Source of the DNA: Xenorhabdus cabanillasii
GTDB lineage: Bacteria; Pseudomonadota; Gammaproteobacteria; Enterobacterales; Enterobacteriaceae
Direction: 5' to 3'
Length of the DNA stretch: 64,000 nt
NCBI RefSeq assembly: GCF_003386665.1
Contig: NZ_QTUB01000001.1
Span: forward strand, 4,030,001-4,094,000
In this document: piece after piece, positions 10,750 through 24,201 of the stretch
Position numbering within the stretch: the stretch's first letter is position 1
Layout: each line of letters opens with the position of its first letter
The notes under the pieces: generated by a model
What the model was told of the DNA's origin: nothing
Databases searched by the model: none
What the model saw: the letters and a program-made list of their open reading frames with translations, nothing else
Translations under genes and position numbers: made by a program

Positions 10750-13700
10750 TCAGTGTTCATGTGGCGGAGGTGCTAAAACTTCACGATTGCCATTATGACC
10801 AGGCGCACTGACAATTTGCTGAGCTTCCATCTGTTCTACAATCCGAGCTGCCCGGTTATAACCAATGCGGAATTGACGTTGTACCCCGGAGATAGATACC
10901 CGGCGTTTTTCAATCACAAATTCAACTGCCTGATCAAACAGAGGATCCAGCTCTTCATCACTGTCTAATCCCAATCCTCCTTCGCCATCTTCACCCCCTT
11001 TAATAATATTATCGATGTATTGAGGGCGACCACGTGCTTTCCAGTCATTAACAACTTCATGGACTTCCTGATCACGCACAAAAGCACCGTGGACACGTAC
11101 AGGAATCGAAGAGTTTGGTGCCAAATAGAGCATATCACCCATACCAAGCAATGATTCCGCTCCGCCCTGATCAAGAATAGTACGGGAATCAATTTTACTG
11201 GAAACGGTGAATGCAATTCGTGTAGGAATATTAGCCTTAATCAATCCTGTAATGATATCAACAGAAGGACGCTGTGTAGCCAGTACCAGATGGATACCCG
11301 CAGCTCGTGCTTTCTGTGCCAAACGCGCAATTAACTCTTCCACTTTTTTCCCGACTGTCATCATCAAATCGGCAAACTCATCGACCATAACAACAATATA
11401 AGGCTCTTTTTTCAGTACAGGATGTATCACATCCATGCTGTCACCGGGCTTCCAGAATGGATCTGGGATCGGACGGCCCATATTTTCAGCCTGTTTGATC
11501 TTATCGTTATAACCCGCGATATTGCGCACACCTAAAGCTGACATCAACTTATAACGGCGTTCCATTTCATTGACACACCAACGCAATGCGTTGGCTGCAT
11601 CTTTCATATCAGTGACCACTTCTGTCAACAAATGCGGAATACCTTCGTAAACAGATAACTCAAGCATTTTCGGGTCTATCATGATAAAACGAACATCTTC
11701 TGGTTTCGCTTTATACAAAATGCTGAGGATCATGGCATTAACGCCGACTGATTTTCCCGAACCTGTCGTCCCTGCCACCAGCAAATGAGGCATTTTCCCC
11801 AAATCAGCAACAACAGGCTGACCAGCGATATCTTTTCCCAAAACGATAGTTAATGGTGACGGGTCATCACGGAACTTTTCACAATCCAGCACTTCCCGTA
11901 AATAAACGGTCTGGCGTTTTTTATTCGGTAATTCCAAGCCCACATAAGGTCTTCCCGGGATCACTTCGACAATACGAACTGCCACAGCCGAAAGTGAACG
12001 TGCAAGATCGCGAGATAAATTAGAGATGCGGGAAGCTTTAACCCCAGGCGCTAAATCCAACTCAAAACGCGTGATTACAGGACCTGGAGAGAACTCAACA
12101 ACATCCGCTTTGACACGATAATCATTCAGACGAGCTTCAATTAAACGCGAAGTTTGTTCCAGCGCAAACATATCAATCGGTTCTGCTTCTGCTGGAGGTT
12201 CTGCCAGAAGATCTAAAGAAGGCATCGGTGTAGTCGGCTTAGGTAATGGCTGATCATTACGTACCAAAAATGGATGAAACAGGCTTGGTTGCTGCGGTTG
12301 CTGCGGTTGCTGCGGTTGCTGCGGTTGCTGCGGTTGCTGCGGTTGCTGCGCAAAATTATGCGTAGTTTCCGGCTGATAAGAAGTTTTTAAAACAGATGAA
12401 TTTGTTGTAACAGGAACAATATTTTTTTCCTGGTCTGGCTGAATAGCGTCTTCCGATAGTATGGACTCCGAAGGCATAAATAATGGTTCTGTCGGCTCGG
12501 GAATTTCTACGCTATTATTTGGTGCAAAATAATCAAACACAGGCTTTTCAGACTGCTGCGAAACAGCAGGCTGGCTTTGATAACGTTCACGTTGCTGCTG
12601 TTCAAATGCCTTCCGCAACATTTCTTCCTGTTCTGCTTGCTGATCAATGGTGATTGGTATTTTATCATCACGGTTCTCAACCGCTTTTTCCAAATCACAG
12701 CCATAACGCTCACGCTGTTGAGCAATAAATTGCTCACGTAGCATATCTTGCTGCTGCTCATCCATTTTCTGTTCTTCAGCTTCAGCATTGAGTTCGTCCT
12801 GTCTGTCTTTCCGCTGCAAATGCTCAGACAAACGGTGAGAAGGGACTTTAATACCATACAATTCACGGCGAGTCGGTATTCGTACCGGATTCGGCCTTGG
12901 CATTTCAGGACCTATTCCCTGTTTCATCTGAGGATTTTTCACAACAGCAACAGAGCCAGTTACCGCCCCCTGCAAATCAGTACTATCTTTTGAAGGTGGT
13001 GACATTGGCATAGCACTCTGTGTCACTATGTCATTCCCCGGCTGGTGCTCATCAGGCAGCTCAAATGTATATCGGGTAGGCTCTTGCTCCTGACTATTTT
13101 CAGTTTGTTCTGATCCAACAACCTGTTCAGCCCCAGCGTGCTTTAATTCCGTTTGAATTGATACTGCTTCCGGAACTATGGATATGTATGGCTTAATCAG
13201 GTGAGATTTATCGTCTTGTTCCAGAGTAGATTGCATCTGTTCAGGTGAAGTACTTTCATGCTTAGGGGAAACGATTTCAGGTGAAATTTTTTCCGCTGAC
13301 TTTTCCATAACTGGCTGTTCTGAATCAGTATTTACCAACTCTGTCACTGTTGGAGCTGTCAGCAATACATCATCTTCATCATCAGCAATAGCGTTTTGAA
13401 TAACATGAATTGCCTTAACAGGAGCTACTTTAGACTCCTCTTGTTTAGAATGGCTTGTATCATCAGAAAATTCTGGAACAACTTTTTTTTCCACTTCATC
13501 ATCATAATCAGTTTGAGTACGCCCACGATTAACCACAAAACTGAGCGAATCCAGAGTGTACTCCCCAATTTTTTCTGCAATGGTAAGCCAGGACCAACCC
13601 GTAAATAATGTGAACCCGATAGCCCATGTACCAAGCAGGGCCAACGTTGCACCAAGGATGTTAAACCACGGCAGGATCGCATTACTGAACAGACTACCGA

Positions 13701-14136
13701 TAACACCACCTGAAGCAAAATCATCGAAATCATCAATATTGAGTTCAGCCAAACCACATGAAGTCAAAATAAGAGTTAAGGCACCAATAACACGTAATGC
13801 CAGTGTGAAGAAATCCACATACTCTTGCCTATCTTTCTGACGGAAAGCATTCCAACAACCCGAAAGCATTAAGGGTGGGACTGCATAGGCAAGAATACCA
13901 AATGCTGAGAATAGTATGTCTGACAACCAGGCACCAATGCTGCCACCTAAATTATGAACAGGTTCATGCCAGGCAGTTTGTGACCAGCTAGGATCGGAAG
14001 GATGAAAACTGACAAGTGCTACCATTAAATATACGGCACATATGGCAATAACCAACAGAACGGCTTCCAGAAGCCGACGGCCACTGCTTACTCTTTTTAA
14101 CCTAACACGTTTGTCTTCTGTATATTCCTGGTTCAA
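10750..14136 (-). CDS. ftsK: DNA translocase FtsK
   Basis: A divisome protein that pumps chromosome ends towards dif and activates XerCD. It has 1128 residues, shorter than E. coli (1329) because the linker is shorter. The N-terminus carries about four membrane spans (residues 20-200). A long low-complexity Gln/Pro/Glu linker follows, containing a perfect (Gln-Gln-Pro)7 tract. The motor domain has Walker A GTTGSGKS (about residue 790) and Walker [14 protein letters not shown]. The C-terminal gamma winged helix ([19 protein letters not shown]) reads KOPS sites. It starts at ATG 14136 after a 139-bp gap from lrp. Confidence 0.97.
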   Translation of the reverse strand: MNQEYTEDKRVRLKRVSSGRRLLEAVLLVIAICAVYLMVALVSFHPSDPSWSQTAWHEPVHNLGGSIGAWLSDILFSAFGILAYAVPPLMLSGCWNAFRQKDRQEYVDFFTLALRVIGALTLILTSCGLAELNIDDFDDFASGGVIGSLFSNAILPWFNILGATLALLGTWAIGFTLFTGWSWLTIAEKIGEYTLDSLSFVVNRGRTQTDYDDEVEKKVVPEFSDDTSHSKQEESKVAPVKAIHVIQNAIADDEDDVLLTAPTVTELVNTDSEQPVMEKSAEKISPEIVSPKHESTSPEQMQSTLEQDDKSHLIKPYISIVPEAVSIQTELKHAGAEQVVGSEQTENSQEQEPTRYTFELPDEHQPGNDIVTQSAMPMSPPSKDSTDLQGAVTGSVAVVKNPQMKQGIGPEMPRPNPVRIPTRRELYGIKVPSHRLSEHLQRKDRQDELNAEAEEQKMDEQQQDMLREQFIAQQRERYGCDLEKAVENRDDKIPITIDQQAEQEEMLRKAFEQQQRERYQSQPAVSQQSEKPVFDYFAPNNSVEIPEPTEPLFMPSESILSEDAIQPDQEKNIVPVTTNSSVLKTSYQPETTHNFAQQPQQPQQPQQPQQPQQPQQPSLFHPFLVRNDQPLPKPTTPMPSLDLLAEPPAEAEPIDMFALEQTSRLIEARLNDYRVKADVVEFSPGPVITRFELDLAPGVKASRISNLSRDLARSLSAVAVRIVEVIPGRPYVGLELPNKKRQTVYLREVLDCEKFRDDPSPLTIVLGKDIAGQPVVADLGKMPHLLVAGTTGSGKSVGVNAMILSILYKAKPEDVRFIMIDPKMLELSVYEGIPHLLTEVVTDMKDAANALRWCVNEMERRYKLMSALGVRNIAGYNDKIKQAENMGRPIPDPFWKPGDSMDVIHPVLKKEPYIVVMVDEFADLMMTVGKKVEELIARLAQKARAAGIHLVLATQRPSVDIITGLIKANIPTRIAFTVSSKIDSRTILDQGGAESLLGMGDMLYLAPNSSIPVRVHGAFVRDQEVHEVVNDWKARGRPQYIDNIIKGGEDGEGGLGLDSDEELDPLFDQAVEFVIEKRRVSISGVQRQFRIGYNRAARIVEQMEAQQIVSAPGHNGNREVLAPPPHEH
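12288..12350 (-). repeat. Nine-base tandem repeat in ftsK encoding (Gln-Gln-Pro)7
   Basis: Seven consecutive copies of GTTGCTGCG on the plus strand (63 bp), read on the coding strand as CAG-CAA-CCG-type codons. The copies are identical, so slippage can add or remove three residues at a time without breaking the frame. It lies in the flexible FtsK linker. Confidence 0.95.
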
Positions 14137-14275
14137 GAAAGGCTCTCCAGGTTTTCCTGTTGATTAAACGGAACAACGCTGAGGATAGCTCAGCGTTGAA
14201 ACTGTATGCATAAACAGGAGTGTACCTAAATTTTTCCTGTTTTGCATCTATACACTGTACATTGTAGACAAAAGC

Positions 14276-14770
14276 TTAACGAGTCTTAATGACCAAACGG
14301 TTACTCTGTTTCACTTCTTCCATTACTACATAAGTACGAGTATCGTTAACGCCCGGAAGACGTAATAAGGTCTCTCCTAGCAATTTACGGTACGCAGACA
14401 TGTCTGGCACACGTGTTTTCAGTAAGTAGTCAAAATCCCCTGAAACCAAATGGCATTCTTGAATTTCTTCCAATTTTTGTACGGCAGTATTGAACTGCTC
14501 AAAAACATCTGCCGCTCCACGGTTTAGGGTGATTTCAACGAACACCAGCAATGATGCATCCAGGTAATGGGGATTCAGCAAGGCGGTATAACCAGAAATA
14601 AAGCCTTGACGCTCTAAACGACGTACACGCTCCAGACAAGGTGTAGGTGATAATCCTACCCGTTTGGATAATTCCACATTAGAAATACGGCCGTCTTTCT
14701 GCAATTCGTTAAGGATATTACGGTCTATGCGATCAAGATCTTTTCCTGGACGCTTCTTATTATCTATCAT
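14276..14770 (-). CDS. lrp: Leucine-responsive regulatory protein Lrp
   Basis: A global regulator of amino-acid metabolism and nutrient response. In Photorhabdus and Xenorhabdus it also influences symbiosis and virulence traits. It has 164 residues, as in E. coli. The N-terminal winged helix-turn-helix covers about residues 15-60 (ILNELQKDGRISNVELSKRV then LSPTPCLERVRRLE). The C-terminal RAM/AsnC ligand-binding domain contains the GDFDYLLKTRV stretch. It is upstream of ftsK in the same direction and divergent from trxB, with a long 650-bp spacer that could hold autoregulatory Lrp sites. Confidence 0.97.
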   Translation of the reverse strand: MIDNKKRPGKDLDRIDRNILNELQKDGRISNVELSKRVGLSPTPCLERVRRLERQGFISGYTALLNPHYLDASLLVFVEITLNRGAADVFEQFNTAVQKLEEIQECHLVSGDFDYLLKTRVPDMSAYRKLLGETLLRLPGVNDTRTYVVMEEVKQSNRLVIKTR

Positions 14771-16382
<1,612 letters not shown>

Positions 16383-16396
16383 GATTATCTTTCCCT

Positions 16397-16423
16397 AAAA
16401 GCGCTATTTCGATAGCGCTTTTT
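16397..16423 (+). terminator. Rho-independent terminator of trxB
   Basis: AAAAGCGCTAT pairs perfectly with ATAGCGCTTTT across a TTCG tetraloop (16408-16411), followed by a T tract, 14 bp after the trxB stop. This is a very strong terminator. Confidence 0.93.
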
Positions 16424-16463
16424 AACAGGTAACATTTTTTTGTAGATAAAACATAGTACGCGG

Positions 16464-16492
16464 AAGCTGGCAACACGATTACCAGCTTTTTT
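16464..16492 (+). terminator. Second stem-loop between trxB and cydD
   Basis: AAGCTGG (16464-16470) pairs with CCAGCTT (16482-16488), followed by a T6 tract. It lies between the trxB terminator and cydD, and may act as a backup terminator or as a leader element of cydD. Confidence 0.65.
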
Positions 16493-16532
16493 GATACGCC
16501 GTATCATCATCTGCTAATCTGAAATTTTTCTT

Positions 16533-18308
16533 ATGGACAAAACAAGACAATCTGAACTTGTTCGATGGCTGAGACAACAAAGTGCCCCAGCCCGTCGATG
16601 GCTTCGTCTATCCATGCTGCTAGGGCTAATTGGTGGTTTACTGATTATCACTCAGGCCTGGCTTCTCGCTTCTATTCTTCAGGCGCTTATTATGGATAAT
16701 GTCCCCCGTGAAAATCTCATCAACCAATTCCTGATGTTGATGGCCACTTTCACGCTGAGAGCCATTGTCAGTGCTGTCCGGGAGCGTATCGGGTTTATCT
16801 GCGGTAAAGTCGTGCGTCAACAAATCCGCGGTATGGTATTGGATAAACTGACACAATTGGGACCTGTTTGGGTAAAAGGCAAACCTGCTGGTAGCTGGGC
16901 GACCATTATTCTGGAACAAATTGAAGACATGCAGGATTTTTATTCCCGCTATTTACCCCAAATGACCCTTGCGGCTACTATCCCTGTCTTAATCCTGATC
17001 ACTATCTTTCCCATCAATTGGGCTGCTGGCGTTATTCTGTTCGTAACTGCGCCATTAATCCCTATTTTCATGGCCCTGGTCGGATTAGGGGCTGCTGATG
17101 CTAACCGACGCAATTTTGTTGCACTCAGTCGCTTAAGTGGTAATTTTCTGGATCGTTTACGTGGTCTCGAAACACTGCGTTTGTTCCATCGGGGAAAAGC
17201 CGAAATTAAACAAGTTACCGAATCAACAGAAGATTTCCGACGCAGAACAATGGAAGTACTACGTATGGCATTTTTATCTTCTGCGGTATTAGAGTTCTTT
17301 GCCGCTGTTTCCATTGCTGTTGTCGCTGTTTATTTTGGTTTTTCTTATCTGGGAGAGTTGCATTTTGGCAGTTATGGCCTTGGCGTGACATTATTTGCCG
17401 GTTTCCTCACACTTATCCTTGCTCCTGAATTCTTCCAACCGCTGCGTGATTTGGGCACTTTTTATCATGCCAAAGCCCAGGCTGTGGGCGCTGCGGAATC
17501 ACTTTTCACTTTGTTAAGCAGCGACGGGGAGCACACCACATACGGTGGCAGAAAAACCTTGTCAGATAAAGAACCAGTGACTATTGAAGCAAGCGAATTG
17601 GAAATTCTGTCACACGATGGGCATTGTCTTGCTGGTCCTTTAAATTTTACAATTGATAAACATCAACGCATTGCATTAGTGGGAAAAAGTGGCGCAGGAA
17701 AAAGTTCACTGATAAATGTGTTACTCGGTTTTCTTCCTTACCGAGGTTCATTGAAAATCAATGGAAACGAATTACGTCAGCTTGATCTCGATAAATGGCG
17801 TGAAAAAGTAAGTTGGGTTGGGCAGAACCCTCATCTGCCGGAACAAACCGTACTCGATAATATTCGTCTTGGTCAATTTGATGCAACACCAGAACAGATC
17901 CACGATGTAATGAAGCGCGCTTATGTCGATGAGTTTGTCTGTGATCTCCCTGATGGCATAAACACAGTTATTGGTGATAATGCTGCACGCTTATCTGTTG
18001 GACAAGCTCAGCGTATCGCTGTAGCACGGGCATTATTAAATCCGTGCCAGCTCTTGTTACTGGATGAACCCGCAGCCAGCCTTGATGCTAATAGCGAACA
18101 ACGCGTGATGATGGCATTGAATCAGGCATCCAGTCAGCAAACGACATTATTGGTTACACACTTACTGGAAGAAACGCTGGAATATGACCAAATCTGGGTT
18201 ATGGAGGGCGGATTAATTATCGAAAAAGGTAACTATCAAAATTTGAGCCAATCTCAAACTCAAAGTGCATTTTTCCGTCTGTTGTCTCATCGCAGTGTGG
18301 AGCTTTAA
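16533..18308 (+). CDS. cydD: Glutathione/cysteine ABC exporter subunit CydD
   Basis: One half of the heterodimeric inner-membrane ABC exporter CydDC, needed to assemble cytochrome bd oxidase (it moves reduced thiols and affects haem handling). It has 591 residues, against 588 in E. coli. An N-terminal six-helix transmembrane domain (residues 20-320) is followed by a nucleotide-binding domain with Walker A VGKSGAGKSS near residue 384, signature LSVGQAQRI and Walker B LLLLDEPAASLD. It has a two-base gap to cydC, so the pair is translationally linked. Confidence 0.97.
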   Translation: MDKTRQSELVRWLRQQSAPARRWLRLSMLLGLIGGLLIITQAWLLASILQALIMDNVPRENLINQFLMLMATFTLRAIVSAVRERIGFICGKVVRQQIRGMVLDKLTQLGPVWVKGKPAGSWATIILEQIEDMQDFYSRYLPQMTLAATIPVLILITIFPINWAAGVILFVTAPLIPIFMALVGLGAADANRRNFVALSRLSGNFLDRLRGLETLRLFHRGKAEIKQVTESTEDFRRRTMEVLRMAFLSSAVLEFFAAVSIAVVAVYFGFSYLGELHFGSYGLGVTLFAGFLTLILAPEFFQPLRDLGTFYHAKAQAVGAAESLFTLLSSDGEHTTYGGRKTLSDKEPVTIEASELEILSHDGHCLAGPLNFTIDKHQRIALVGKSGAGKSSLINVLLGFLPYRGSLKINGNELRQLDLDKWREKVSWVGQNPHLPEQTVLDNIRLGQFDATPEQIHDVMKRAYVDEFVCDLPDGINTVIGDNAARLSVGQAQRIAVARALLNPCQLLLLDEPAASLDANSEQRVMMALNQASSQQTTLLVTHLLEETLEYDQIWVMEGGLIIEKGNYQNLSQSQTQSAFFRLLSHRSVEL

Positions 18309-18310
18309 TC

Positions 18311-20053
18311 ATGCGTGTATTACTCCCTTTTCTTGCACTATATCGCCGCCATTGGTTTCTTATTAGTTTAGGTATGATTTTAGCAGTTGTAACCCTGCTA
18401 GCCAGTATTGGCTTACTTACGCTGTCCGGTTGGTTTCTTGCTGGCACTGCTGTAGCAGGATTTGCCGGAAAATATACTTTCAATTACATGCTGCCTGCGG
18501 CGGGTGTCCGTGGGGCAGCTATTTTTCGCACTGCCGGACGTTATGGTGAGCGGTTGGTCAGCCATGATGCTACATTCCGGGTATTGGCACATCTTCGGGT
18601 TTTTACCTTCCAGAAGATCCTGCCACTTTCTCCGGGAGGTATCGCTCGTTTTCGCCAGGGAGAGTTATTGAATAGGATTGTGGCTGATGTCGAAACGTTA
18701 GATCATCTCTATCTACGCGTCATGTCTCCAGTCCTTGCTGCACTTGCCGTTATTGTTGTCCTGACATTTGGCTTGGGGTTCCTTGATAAAACACTTGCCT
18801 ATACTCTTGGTGGTATTCTGTTAGGGCTGCTGCTGACATTACCTTTTGTGTTTTATCATGCGGGCAAACCTTACGGCAGGAATATCACTTTATTACGCGG
18901 CCAATATCGAACATTACTCACTAGTGCATTACAAGGTCAGGCAGAGCTGACCGTATTCGGTGCTCTCCGGCGCTTCCGCCACTCAATGTCTGAGGTTGAA
19001 TCCAGGTGGTTAAAGTGTCAACAACAACAGGCTAATCTGACGGGGCTTTCTCAAGCCATTATGATTTTTGCCACTGGCGTCACAGTGACACTGATACTGT
19101 GGCTGGCAGCAACAGGTATAGACGGAAACAATCAACCCGGAGCGTTGATTGCTCTGTTTACATTCTGTGCTCTTGCTGCTTTTGAGTCTCTTGGGCCAGT
19201 CACTGTAGCTTTCCAGCACATGGGACAAGTTATCTCCTCAGCTACACGTGTCTCTCAGTTAATGCACCAGAAAGCTGAAGTCACCTTTCCTGCTTACGGA
19301 CCAGAAAGTACAGATAATCTCAGTCTTGAGATAAAAAACATTGATTTCACTTATCCTAATCAACCTTTGCCTGTATTACAGAACATTTCTCTGTCTCTGC
19401 AAGCTGGTGAGCATGTTGCTTTGTTGGGCAAAACAGGCTGCGGTAAATCGACTCTTTTACAATTATTGACCCGAGCATGGGATGTTGATCACGGAGAGAT
19501 TTTAATCAACCAACAGCCTATCTCTCGTTATGATGAAGCTACACTGAGATCAATGATGTCTATCGTTCCCCAGCGGATACATGTATTCAGTCATACTCTG
19601 CGTGAAAATTTGTTATTGGCAAAACCAGATGCTACTGATGAAGAATTAACGACAGTGTTAAAGCAGGTCGGATTAGGAAACTTGTTAGGCAATAATGAAA
19701 AGCTAAACTGTTGGATAGGCGAAGGCGGACGCCAACTTTCTGGCGGTGAGCAACGCCGCCTGGGGATTGCCAGAGCATTGCTGCATAATTCTCCACTTGT
19801 GCTTCTGGATGAGCCGACAGAAGGGCTTGATGCAGATACTGAACAACAAATTCTGTCGTTATTACGCGATAGTTGCCAAAATAAAACGCTTATTGTGATT
19901 ACCCATCGGCTAACTGGCTTACAGTACATGGATCGTATCTGTGTAATGGATGGGGGGCGTATCATTGAGCAAGGGCAACATGATGTATTATTGTCCCAGC
20001 ACGGGCGTTATTACCAATTCTATCAACGACAATACTATCCTGAGCAGGAGTGA
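18311..20053 (+). CDS. cydC: Glutathione/cysteine ABC exporter subunit CydC
   Basis: Partner subunit of CydD in the thiol exporter. It has 580 residues, slightly longer than the 573 of E. coli. The transmembrane domain covers about residues 15-310. The nucleotide-binding domain shows Walker [12 protein letters not shown], signature [16 protein letters not shown] and Walker [13 protein letters not shown]. The start ATG 18311 lies two bases after the cydD stop, and the stop overlaps or abuts the start region of aat, so cydD-cydC-aat read as one operon. Confidence 0.97.
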   Translation: MRVLLPFLALYRRHWFLISLGMILAVVTLLASIGLLTLSGWFLAGTAVAGFAGKYTFNYMLPAAGVRGAAIFRTAGRYGERLVSHDATFRVLAHLRVFTFQKILPLSPGGIARFRQGELLNRIVADVETLDHLYLRVMSPVLAALAVIVVLTFGLGFLDKTLAYTLGGILLGLLLTLPFVFYHAGKPYGRNITLLRGQYRTLLTSALQGQAELTVFGALRRFRHSMSEVESRWLKCQQQQANLTGLSQAIMIFATGVTVTLILWLAATGIDGNNQPGALIALFTFCALAAFESLGPVTVAFQHMGQVISSATRVSQLMHQKAEVTFPAYGPESTDNLSLEIKNIDFTYPNQPLPVLQNISLSLQAGEHVALLGKTGCGKSTLLQLLTRAWDVDHGEILINQQPISRYDEATLRSMMSIVPQRIHVFSHTLRENLLLAKPDATDEELTTVLKQVGLGNLLGNNEKLNCWIGEGGRQLSGGEQRRLGIARALLHNSPLVLLDEPTEGLDADTEQQILSLLRDSCQNKTLIVITHRLTGLQYMDRICVMDGGRIIEQGQHDVLLSQHGRYYQFYQRQYYPEQE

Positions 20054-20061
20054 TAACTTTT

Positions 20062-20751
20062 ATGTTGATAGCTCAATTGGATAACTCATGTGAGTTTCCT
20101 CATCCAACCAATGCATTAGCAGATCCGAATGGTCTGTTGGCATTCGGAGGGGATTTGAGTGCAGAACGCTTAAAAGCAGCTTATAGTAAGGGAATTTTCC
20201 CATGGTTTTCACCTGATGAGCCTCCCTTATGGTGGTCTCCAGATCCCAGAGCGGTCCTGATCCCGGGAGAATTACATACCGGACGTACTCTGCGACGTTT
20301 TATTCGCAAACATCCTTATCAAATTACGGTAAACTATGCTTTCGATCAGGTGATATACGGCTGTGCCCAGCGACAAGAAGGTACGTGGATCGGTGCTGAC
20401 ATTCAGCAAGGTTACCAAACCCTGCATCAGGAAGGTCTGGCTCATTCGGTTGAAGTCTGGCATGAACACCAGCTTGTCGGTGGATTATACGGTGTTAGTG
20501 TAGGAACGCTATTTTGTGGTGAATCGATGTTCAGCAAAATGGAGAATGCATCTAAGTGCGCTTTTGTGGCATTCTATCACCATTTTTTACGTCATAACGG
20601 TCAGCTGTTTGACTGCCAGGTGTTAAATCACCATACAGAGTCACTGGGCGCGAAAAATATTCCAAGGAGAGAATTTCTCCAGTATCTTGAGCAATGTAAA
20701 AAACAATCATTGCAGGCTGGCTGTTGGGATAGACAAGTGCTGGAATTATAA
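20062..20751 (+). CDS. aat: Leucyl/phenylalanyl-tRNA-protein transferase
   Basis: A cytosolic enzyme of the N-degron pathway that adds Leu or Phe to proteins with N-terminal Arg or Lys, marking them for ClpS-ClpAP. I prefer ATG 20062 (229 residues), preceded by AGGAG at 20046-20050. A GTG at 20050 would add four residues and overlap the cydC stop. Conserved motifs are [56 protein letters not shown] and [14 protein letters not shown]. It shares functional context with clpA and clpS, encoded 0.5-3 kb away. Confidence 0.95.
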   Translation: MLIAQLDNSCEFPHPTNALADPNGLLAFGGDLSAERLKAAYSKGIFPWFSPDEPPLWWSPDPRAVLIPGELHTGRTLRRFIRKHPYQITVNYAFDQVIYGCAQRQEGTWIGADIQQGYQTLHQEGLAHSVEVWHEHQLVGGLYGVSVGTLFCGESMFSKMENASKCAFVAFYHHFLRHNGQLFDCQVLNHHTESLGAKNIPRREFLQYLEQCKKQSLQAGCWDRQVLEL

Positions 20752-20905
20752 TCAACACTTGGTGATTTATGCTGTTTACGGTGGGAGTGTCAATTCCATT
20801 ATGAGGAAAATGATGGTTTAAAATACGACATTCCTTTACATGTTGAGGGTTTTTCGGCATTATCTTGCCGGTTAAAAACTATGGTTGTTACATTTAGAGG
20901 ATTAG

Positions 20906-21124
<219 letters not shown>

Positions 21125-21141
21125 TTCACATACCTTCTATA

Positions 21142-21184
21142 ACACCACAGGTAAATGTATTTTTTCAGCATTCTCCTGTGGTGT
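21142..21184. repeat. Inverted repeat between infA and clpA
   Basis: ACACCACAGG and CCTGTGGTGT form a perfect 10-bp stem with a 23-nt loop in the gap between the convergent genes. No T tract follows directly on either strand, so termination is possible but not certain. Confidence 0.6.
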
Positions 21185-21238
21185 CACTCTTAGTCATACG
21201 GCCAGTGTCTTCCGTATTTGTTTTTTCCGTACCTATTT

Positions 21239-23524
21239 TTATAGTACGGCATCTTCTGATTTTTTCTTATTCGACTTTTGTACACCTTTGAAATCGTATT
21301 TCAGTGCCTGCTTATCTTTATCAAAAGTAATCCTGACAGATCCGCCATGCACTAAGGAACCAAACAGCAATTCATTGGCTAAAGGTTTTTTCAGGCTATC
21401 CTGGATCACGCGAGCCATAGGACGAGCCCCCATCGCTTTATCGTACCCTTTATCACATAACCAGTGACGAGCATCTGTACTGATTTCCAGAGAAACGCCT
21501 TTTTCATCCAACTGAGCTTGTAGTTCAACAATGAATTTATCAACTACTTGCTGAATAACTTCCGCAGAAAGTACATCAAACCAAATGATACTATCAAGTC
21601 GATTACGGAATTCTGGGGTAAAGGTTCGCTTAATTTCTTCCATACCATCAATACTGTTATCCTGCTCAGTAAAACCGATGGATTTACGCAGGGTCTCACG
21701 CACCCCGGCATTAGTTGTCATGACCAAAATAACATTGCGGAAATCAGCCTTCCGGCCATTGTTATCAGTCAATGTTCCATTATCCATGACTTGCAGCAGT
21801 ATATTGAATACATCAGGGTGAGCTTTCTCAATTTCGTCAAGCAGCAATACAGAATGAGGGTGTTTGATAATCGCATCTGTCAATAAACCACCCTGATCAT
21901 AGCCAACATAACCTGGTGGTGCACCAATCAGGCGGCTAACAGTGTGACGCTCCATATATTCAGACATATCAAACCGCAGTAGCTTGATATTAAGCACTTT
22001 GGCTAACTGAACTGTCACTTCAGTTTTACCAACCCCTGTAGGCCCCGCAAATAGAAAAGAACCAACAGGTTTATACTCCTGCCTCAAACCAGCACGGCTC
22101 ATTTTAATGGCTTCTGTTAATACTCCAATTGCTTTGCCCTGACCAAAAACCAACATTTTCAAACGATCATCCAGGGTTCTCAATACATCTTTATCACTGG
22201 CTGAAACTGTTTTCTCAGGAATACGGGCAATACGAGCCACAACAGATTCAATGTCTGAAACATTGATAGTCTTTCTGCGACGACTGACCGGGACTAACCT
22301 TGTTCGAGCTCCTGCTTCATCAATGACATCAATAGCTTTGTCCGGCAAATGGCGATCAGTAATGTATTTCACGGATAACTCAACAGCAGCCCGAATAGCT
22401 TTCGATGTATAGCGGACATCATGATGTGCCTCATATTTGGCTCGTAAACCATGAATAATCTGTATTGTTTCTTCAGAAGAAGGCTCAAGAATATCAATCT
22501 TCTGGAACCGACGAGCCAAAGCGCGATCTTTCTCAAAGATGTTGCTGAATTCTTGATAAGTTGTTGAACCAATTACCCGGATACGACCACTGGATAAAAG
22601 TGGTTTAATCAGATTAGCGGCATCCACTTGCCCGCCCGAAGCAGCACCAGCTCCGATAATGGTATGAATTTCGTCGATAAAGAGAATACTTTTACTATCT
22701 TGTTCTAATGTTTTTAACAAGGTCTTGAAGCGCTTCTCAAAATCGCCACGATATTTTGTTCCTGCCAGTAACGAACCAATATCCAATGAATAAATCGTAC
22801 AATCTTTCATCACCTCAGGGACATCTTCTTGCACAATACGCCATGCAAGCCCTTCTGCAATCGCAGTTTTACCAACCCCGGATTCACCCACAAACAAAGG
22901 ATTGTTCTTACGCCGGCGACATAGCACCTGAATTGTCCTTTCCAATTCATGCTGACGTCCGACAAGTGGATCAATCTGTCCTTTCTGCGCTAACAGATTC
23001 AGGTTAGTAGTGAAATTCTCCAATCGATCTTCACCTATCACTTGTTCTTCCTGAACTGGATTAACGTTGTGATGAGGCTCACTATCGAGTTCATCTTTAC
23101 GTGTTCCGTGAGATATAAAATTCACAACATCCAGTCGGCTAACATCATGCTTACGCAATAAATAAGCCGCCTGAGATTCCTGTTCACTAAAAATCGCAAC
23201 TAACACATTTGCCCCAGAAACTTCTGAGCGCCCTGAAGACTGAACATGAAATACCGCACGTTGCAAAACACGCTGAAAACTCAACGTTGGTTGTGTATCT
23301 CGATCATCATTCTCAGATAGTAAAGGGGTTGTTTGAGTTATAAAATTTTCTAATTCCTGGCGTAATATTGCCAGGTCGACCTTACAAGCCTCCAGTGCTT
23401 CTCGCGCTGATGTGTTACTTAACAACGCCAGCAACAGGTGCTCTACAGTCATAAATTCATGTCTGTTATCCCTTGCTTTGGCAAAAGCAATGTTGAGACT
23501 AAGCTCCAATTCTTGATTGAGCAT
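21239..23524 (-). CDS. clpA: ATP-dependent Clp protease ATP-binding subunit ClpA
   Basis: An AAA+ unfoldase that feeds substrates to ClpP and takes N-degron substrates from ClpS. I chose ATG 23524 because it is preceded by GGAGGAGG and gives [11 protein letters not shown], the family start. The GTG two codons upstream is less likely. It has 761 residues (E. coli 758). It comprises an N-terminal Clp_N domain, a first AAA module with GESGVGKT, a second with GPTGVGKT, and a ClpP-docking loop in KSIGF (IGF in place of the more usual IGL). It ends in a basic tail. It lies 31 bp after clpS in the same direction. Confidence 0.97.
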   Translation of the reverse strand: MLNQELELSLNIAFAKARDNRHEFMTVEHLLLALLSNTSAREALEACKVDLAILRQELENFITQTTPLLSENDDRDTQPTLSFQRVLQRAVFHVQSSGRSEVSGANVLVAIFSEQESQAAYLLRKHDVSRLDVVNFISHGTRKDELDSEPHHNVNPVQEEQVIGEDRLENFTTNLNLLAQKGQIDPLVGRQHELERTIQVLCRRRKNNPLFVGESGVGKTAIAEGLAWRIVQEDVPEVMKDCTIYSLDIGSLLAGTKYRGDFEKRFKTLLKTLEQDSKSILFIDEIHTIIGAGAASGGQVDAANLIKPLLSSGRIRVIGSTTYQEFSNIFEKDRALARRFQKIDILEPSSEETIQIIHGLRAKYEAHHDVRYTSKAIRAAVELSVKYITDRHLPDKAIDVIDEAGARTRLVPVSRRRKTINVSDIESVVARIARIPEKTVSASDKDVLRTLDDRLKMLVFGQGKAIGVLTEAIKMSRAGLRQEYKPVGSFLFAGPTGVGKTEVTVQLAKVLNIKLLRFDMSEYMERHTVSRLIGAPPGYVGYDQGGLLTDAIIKHPHSVLLLDEIEKAHPDVFNILLQVMDNGTLTDNNGRKADFRNVILVMTTNAGVRETLRKSIGFTEQDNSIDGMEEIKRTFTPEFRNRLDSIIWFDVLSAEVIQQVVDKFIVELQAQLDEKGVSLEISTDARHWLCDKGYDKAMGARPMARVIQDSLKKPLANELLFGSLVHGGSVRITFDKDKQALKYDFKGVQKSNKKKSEDAVL

Positions 23525-23555
23525 AAGCACCTCCTCCCAAAATCAATAAGCCAGA

Positions 23556-23876
23556 TCAGACCTTTTCTAGCGTGCAAAGTAACGGATGCTCGTGCTCCTT
23601 CGCATACATGTTCACTTGCGCAGCCTTAGTTTCTGCGACCTCTGCTGTATAAATACCGCAAATAGCCTTACCTTGGTAATGGACATCCAGCATTAGTTGC
23701 GTTGCTCGTTCAACATCATAAGAAAAGAACTTTTGCAATACGTCAACCACAAACTCCATAGGGGTATAATCATCATTGTTCAGAATAATCTTATACATTG
23801 ATGGCGGCTGTAACGCTTGCTTTTCTTTATCTTCAACAAATTCTTCAAGATTCAAGCTGTTATAAAACTGACTCAT
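23556..23876 (-). CDS. clpS: ClpS adaptor protein
   Basis: The adaptor that binds N-terminal Leu, Phe, Tyr or Trp and delivers such substrates to ClpA. It has 106 residues, the same as E. coli. The flexible N-terminal tail precedes the folded core. The N-degron pocket residues lie in [17 protein letters not shown], with the later [13 protein letters not shown] stretch also conserved. It is upstream of clpA in the same direction and divergent from cspD, the standard enterobacterial layout. Confidence 0.97.
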   Translation of the reverse strand: MSQFYNSLNLEEFVEDKEKQALQPPSMYKIILNNDDYTPMEFVVDVLQKFFSYDVERATQLMLDVHYQGKAICGIYTAEVAETKAAQVNMYAKEHEHPLLCTLEKV

Positions 23877-24201
23877 TGTCTTTCCACTGAGTATTATCTT
23901 TCTACCGGATTTTAGTATGAACTAATTCGTTCTACCTCTATATATTTTATCACTGCATAAAGCACTCTGCTTAATTCCCATAGACGATCAAAGCAAGTCT
24001 TCCACTTGAAAATCTGATACCGTTATCTATATCAAACTTTAGCGATTTGAGACAACCTGACGCTATTTCTATGCTTGACGATGAAATGAATTTCACTACA
24101 GTGTATTTTATGAACACTATTCCTAGCTGAACGACTGTTCATGATCCTGAAATTTTTAGTGATTCCTAAATCCGAAATCATAATACGAGGGATAGAGAAG
24201 T
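23877..24201. other. clpS-cspD divergent intergenic region
   Basis: A 325-bp promoter region for clpS (leftward) and cspD (rightward). A GAGG-like ribosome-binding site (GAGGGATAGAGAAGT) precedes cspD. I saw no tRNA, small ORF or clear operator. Confidence 0.6.

Noticed and set aside
21125-21238. tRNA gene between infA and clpA (serW in E. coli)
   Set aside because: No cloverleaf or TTCGAATC-like element; only an inverted repeat is present.
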